The notes beneath the pieces were generated by a model that ran no database searches, was not told where the DNA came from, and was given only the letters and a program-made list of their open reading frames with translations. 64,000 bases of DNA from Fibrobacter sp. Its GTDB lineage: Bacteria; Fibrobacterota; Fibrobacteria; Fibrobacterales; Fibrobacteraceae. The DNA lies in the NCBI GenBank assembly GCA_016285835.1, contig JAEERM010000001.1:22102-86101 (forward strand). The letters are read 5' to 3'. The first letter of the stretch is position 1; each line of letters begins with the position of its first letter. The position numbers and the translations under genes were made by a program. Positions 61,570 to 64,000 of this stretch are shown here, piece after piece.

Positions 61570-63819
61570 ATGAGTAATGCAGAAGGTAACAGCGTTGCTT
61601 GGCGCGGATTCAAGGGTGAATCCTGGCGCAACAGCGTAAACGTCCGTGATTTTATTCAGGACAACTACACTCCCTACGAAGGGGATGGCTCTTTCCTCGC
61701 TCCGGCGACGGAACGCACAAATAAAATCATGGACAAGGTCCGCGACCTCCTGAAGCAGGAACGCGAAAAGGTTGTCCTTGATATTTCTACCGAGGTGGGT
61801 ACGTCCATCCTCGCTCACGCTCCGGGCTATATCGACAAGTCCCTCGAAAAGATTGTCGGTTTGCAGACGGATGCTCCGCTCAAGCGCGCGATTGCCCCGA
61901 ACGGCGGTCTCCGCATGGTGCAGAACAGCCTGGACGCCTACAACTACAAGATGGACCCGAAGATTGCGGAAATCTATTCCAGCTACCGCAAGACCCACAA
62001 CCAGGGCGTTTTCGACGTCTATTCCCCCGAAATTCGCGCATGCCGCAAGTCCCACGTGATTACGGGCCTTCCGGATGCTTACGGCCGTGGCCGCATCATC
62101 GGTGACTACCGCCGCATCGCGCTTTACGGCGTGAACTTCCTCATCCAGCAGAAGCAGAAGGAAAAAGACGAACTCAACGACGTGGAATTCACCGAAGAGG
62201 TCATCCGCCTCCGCGAAGAACTTTCCGAACAGCTGAACGCCCTCGGCGAACTGGTGCAGATGGCCAAGAATTACGGCTTCGACGTTTCCCGCCCGGCAGA
62301 GACTGCGCAGGAAGCCGTGCAGTGGACGTACTTTGGCTACCTCGCCACTGTGAAGGAACAGAACGGCGCCGCCATGTCGTTTGGCCGTACCTCCACGTTC
62401 CTCGATATCTATATCGCCCGTGACCTCGCCGAAGGCAAGATCACCGAAAGCGAAGCCCAGGAACTCATCGACGATCTCGTCATCAAGCTGCGCCTGGTGC
62501 GCTTCCTCCGCACGCCGGAATACGACGCCCTGTTCAGCGGCGACCCGACGTGGGTGACGGAATCCCTCGGCGGTATCGGTCTCGACGGCCGCCCGATGGT
62601 GACCAAGAACAGCTTCCGCTTCTTGCACACGCTTTATAACCTGGGTACCGCTCCGGAGCCGAACTTGACCGTGCTCTGGTCCGAAAAGCTGCCGGTCGCC
62701 TGGAAGCGCTTCTGCGCGAAGACTTCCATCGAGACGAGCGCCATCCAGTACGAATCCGACGACCTGATGCGCCCGAAGTGGGGCGACGACTACGCCATCG
62801 CCTGCTGCGTGTCGGCTATGCGCGTCGGCAAGCAGATGCAGTTCTTTGGCGCCCGCGCAAACCTCGCGAAGACGCTCCTTTACGCCATCAACGGCGGTGT
62901 CGACGAAATCAGCCAGGCCAAGGTGGCTCCGGGTTTCGAACCCATCAAGGACGAAGTCCTGAACTACGATACCGTGATGGAAAAGTTCGACGCCATGATG
63001 GAATGGCTTGCCAAGACCTACGTGAAGGCCTTGAACATCATCCACTACATGCACGACAAGTATTACTACGAGCGCATCGAGATGGCCTTGCACGACCGTG
63101 ACATCTACCGCACGATGGCTTGCGGCATTGCCGGCCTCTCCGTGGCGGCGGACTCCTTGAGCGCTATTAAGTACGCCAAGGTGACTCCGATCCGTAACGA
63201 GAACGGCGTCGCCGTGGACTTCAAGGTGGAAGGCGACTTCCCGAAGTACGGCAACAACGACGACCGCGCCGACAGCATCGCGAAGGACCTGGTCGACCGC
63301 TTCATGGGCAAGCTCAAGAAGCAGAAGACCTACCGCAACAGCGTCCCGACGCAGTCCGTGCTCACGATTACGAGTAACGTTGTCTATGGCAAGAACACGG
63401 GCAACACACCGGACGGCCGCCGTGCTGGCGAACCCTTCGCCCCGGGTGCAAACCCGATGAACGGTCGTGACGTGAGTGGCTTTGTCGCTGCGGGCGCCTC
63501 CGTGGCCAAGATCGACTACGATTCTTCCCTCGATGGTATTTCCTGGACGGCGACGGCAACGCCGGAAGCCCTGGGCAACAATCTCGAGGACCGCATCACG
63601 AACCTCGCGAACTGCCTCGACGGTTTTGTCCACGCTACGGGTTACCACGTGAACGTGAACGTGCTGCACCGCGAAATGCTCGTCGACGCGATGGAACATC
63701 CCGAGAAGTACCCGACGCTTACCATCCGCGTGTCCGGCTACGCTGTGAACTTCGTGAAGCTCACTCGCGAACAGCAGATGGACGTCATCAACCGTACGTT
63801 CCACAGCAAGATGGCGTAA
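61570..63819 (+). CDS. pflB: Pyruvate formate-lyase
   Basis: A glycyl-radical enzyme splitting pyruvate with CoA to acetyl-CoA and formate under anoxia. The ATG at 61570 has GAGG 6 nt upstream; a GTG two codons earlier is possible. In 749 residues the catalytic pair is C412-C413 (AIACCVSAM) and the radical Gly is G723 ([17 protein letters not shown]). Other blocks are WRGFKG near the N-terminus, [15 protein letters not shown] and [10 protein letters not shown]. The activase gene pflA is not in the window. Confidence 0.97.
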   Translation: MSNAEGNSVAWRGFKGESWRNSVNVRDFIQDNYTPYEGDGSFLAPATERTNKIMDKVRDLLKQEREKVVLDISTEVGTSILAHAPGYIDKSLEKIVGLQTDAPLKRAIAPNGGLRMVQNSLDAYNYKMDPKIAEIYSSYRKTHNQGVFDVYSPEIRACRKSHVITGLPDAYGRGRIIGDYRRIALYGVNFLIQQKQKEKDELNDVEFTEEVIRLREELSEQLNALGELVQMAKNYGFDVSRPAETAQEAVQWTYFGYLATVKEQNGAAMSFGRTSTFLDIYIARDLAEGKITESEAQELIDDLVIKLRLVRFLRTPEYDALFSGDPTWVTESLGGIGLDGRPMVTKNSFRFLHTLYNLGTAPEPNLTVLWSEKLPVAWKRFCAKTSIETSAIQYESDDLMRPKWGDDYAIACCVSAMRVGKQMQFFGARANLAKTLLYAINGGVDEISQAKVAPGFEPIKDEVLNYDTVMEKFDAMMEWLAKTYVKALNIIHYMHDKYYYERIEMALHDRDIYRTMACGIAGLSVAADSLSAIKYAKVTPIRNENGVAVDFKVEGDFPKYGNNDDRADSIAKDLVDRFMGKLKKQKTYRNSVPTQSVLTITSNVVYGKNTGNTPDGRRAGEPFAPGANPMNGRDVSGFVAAGASVAKIDYDSSLDGISWTATATPEALGNNLEDRITNLANCLDGFVHATGYHVNVNVLHREMLVDAMEHPEKYPTLTIRVSGYAVNFVKLTREQQMDVINRTFHSKMA

Positions 63820-63873
63820 CGGATTTCGGCCTTCTGCCGCATTTCAGATTAAACAAAAAGACCTAGATGCAAT

Positions 63874-63898
63874 TGAACTGACCCCCAAAAGTTGGACA
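63874..63898. repeat. Terminal inverted repeat of an IS3-family element
   Basis: TGAACTGACCCCC-AAAAGTTGGACA has the form of IS150-subgroup ends (TGA-x-CTGACCCCCAAAAGTTGGACA type). It lies just outside the 3' end of the transposase fragment, about 55 bp past the pflB stop, and marks the left boundary of the element. Confidence 0.7.
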
Positions 63899-63906
63899 GT
63901 TTAAAG

Positions 63907-64000
63907 TTAGGATAAAACAGCGTAATGAGTCCGGTATTGTACCGGGCTCATTCCTTTTAGGCGCAGTTTTATCCGGTCGTTGTTGTAGTAGCTGATATAT
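63907..64000 (-). mobile_element. IS3-family transposase OrfB, C-terminal fragment (cut by window edge)
   Basis: On the minus strand the last codons read YISYYNNDRIKLRLKGMSP followed by VQYRTHYAVLS and a stop. This is the conserved C-terminus of the DDE transposase of IS150-type IS3 elements (YYN-x-x-RI-x-x-x-LKGMSP-x-x-YR). The 5' part lies beyond the window. With the nearby terminal repeat it shows an insertion directly downstream of pflB. Confidence 0.85.

Noticed and set aside
61537..63804. 755-codon open frame on the minus strand opposite pflB
   Set aside because: pflB is unmistakable on the plus strand with all catalytic residues. The antisense frame is His/Val/Asp/Arg-rich with no domain and comes from codon bias.

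Overview
The window looks like chromosomal DNA of a Fibrobacter species (gut cellulose degrader, F. succinogenes relatives). Reasons: a very large multidomain GH9 cellulase; tandem lipoproteins with Gly-X-Y stretches whose C-terminal domain matches the 'Fibrobacter succinogenes major paralogous domain' (FISUMP) type; pyruvate formate-lyase; a meso-DAP-type MurE; and promoters of Bacteroidota-like form (TAnnTTTG near -7). No rRNA, tRNA, CRISPR array or prophage was recognised.

Layout. 1-5606: 3' part of a giant surface protein with InlB-like repeats and a von Willebrand A domain. 5614-8519: minus-strand group (CBM9-like protein, C_GCAxxG_C_C redox protein, three paralogous glycine-zipper envelope proteins), then a fossil of a fourth copy and a triplicated ~104-bp repeat carrying terminator hairpins. 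9059-16302: pgk, an acidic membrane protein coupled to folB, comM, spoVG, hisH, rph, pheA. 16303-16877: repeat-rich spacer. 16878-23186: GH9 cellulase. 23223-38173: mostly minus-strand housekeeping and envelope genes (NlpC/P60 hydrolase, two lipoproteins, LMW phosphatase, bioB, argF, cstA, two beta-barrel candidates, metallophosphoesterase, rluB-ppx/gppA operon, histone-H1-like protein, panB, recO, HIT protein, S1/P1-like hydrolase). 38382-52486: a full division and cell-wall (dcw) operon, mraZ-rsmH-ftsL-ftsI-murE-murF-ftsW-murG-murC-ftsQ-ftsA-ftsZ, with translationally overlapping genes, a MraZ-type operator and a terminator, but without mraY and murD. 52512-58994: an outer-membrane barrel protein and three collagen-like lipoprotein paralogues. 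59120-60094: an Rpn-type nuclease. 60363-63819: purT-pflB. 63874-64000: the end of an IS3-family element running off the window.

How the genes work together. The dcw operon supplies late peptidoglycan precursor synthesis and the divisome. The GH9 enzyme and the VWA giant share a C-terminal module, which suggests a shared export or surface-anchoring route. PflB makes formate and PurT consumes formate for purine synthesis, so their pairing is metabolically sensible. Many remaining genes are envelope proteins of no recognised function.

Most notable signals: (i) several genes whose ATG lies 5-6 nt after a TAnnTTTN motif, suggesting leaderless mRNAs; (ii) a modular intergenic mosaic element present three times; (iii) tandem terminator repeats with compensatory base changes; (iv) the missing mraY and murD; (v) the collagen-like/Cys-repeat lipoprotein trio, whose third member appears truncated by a frameshift.
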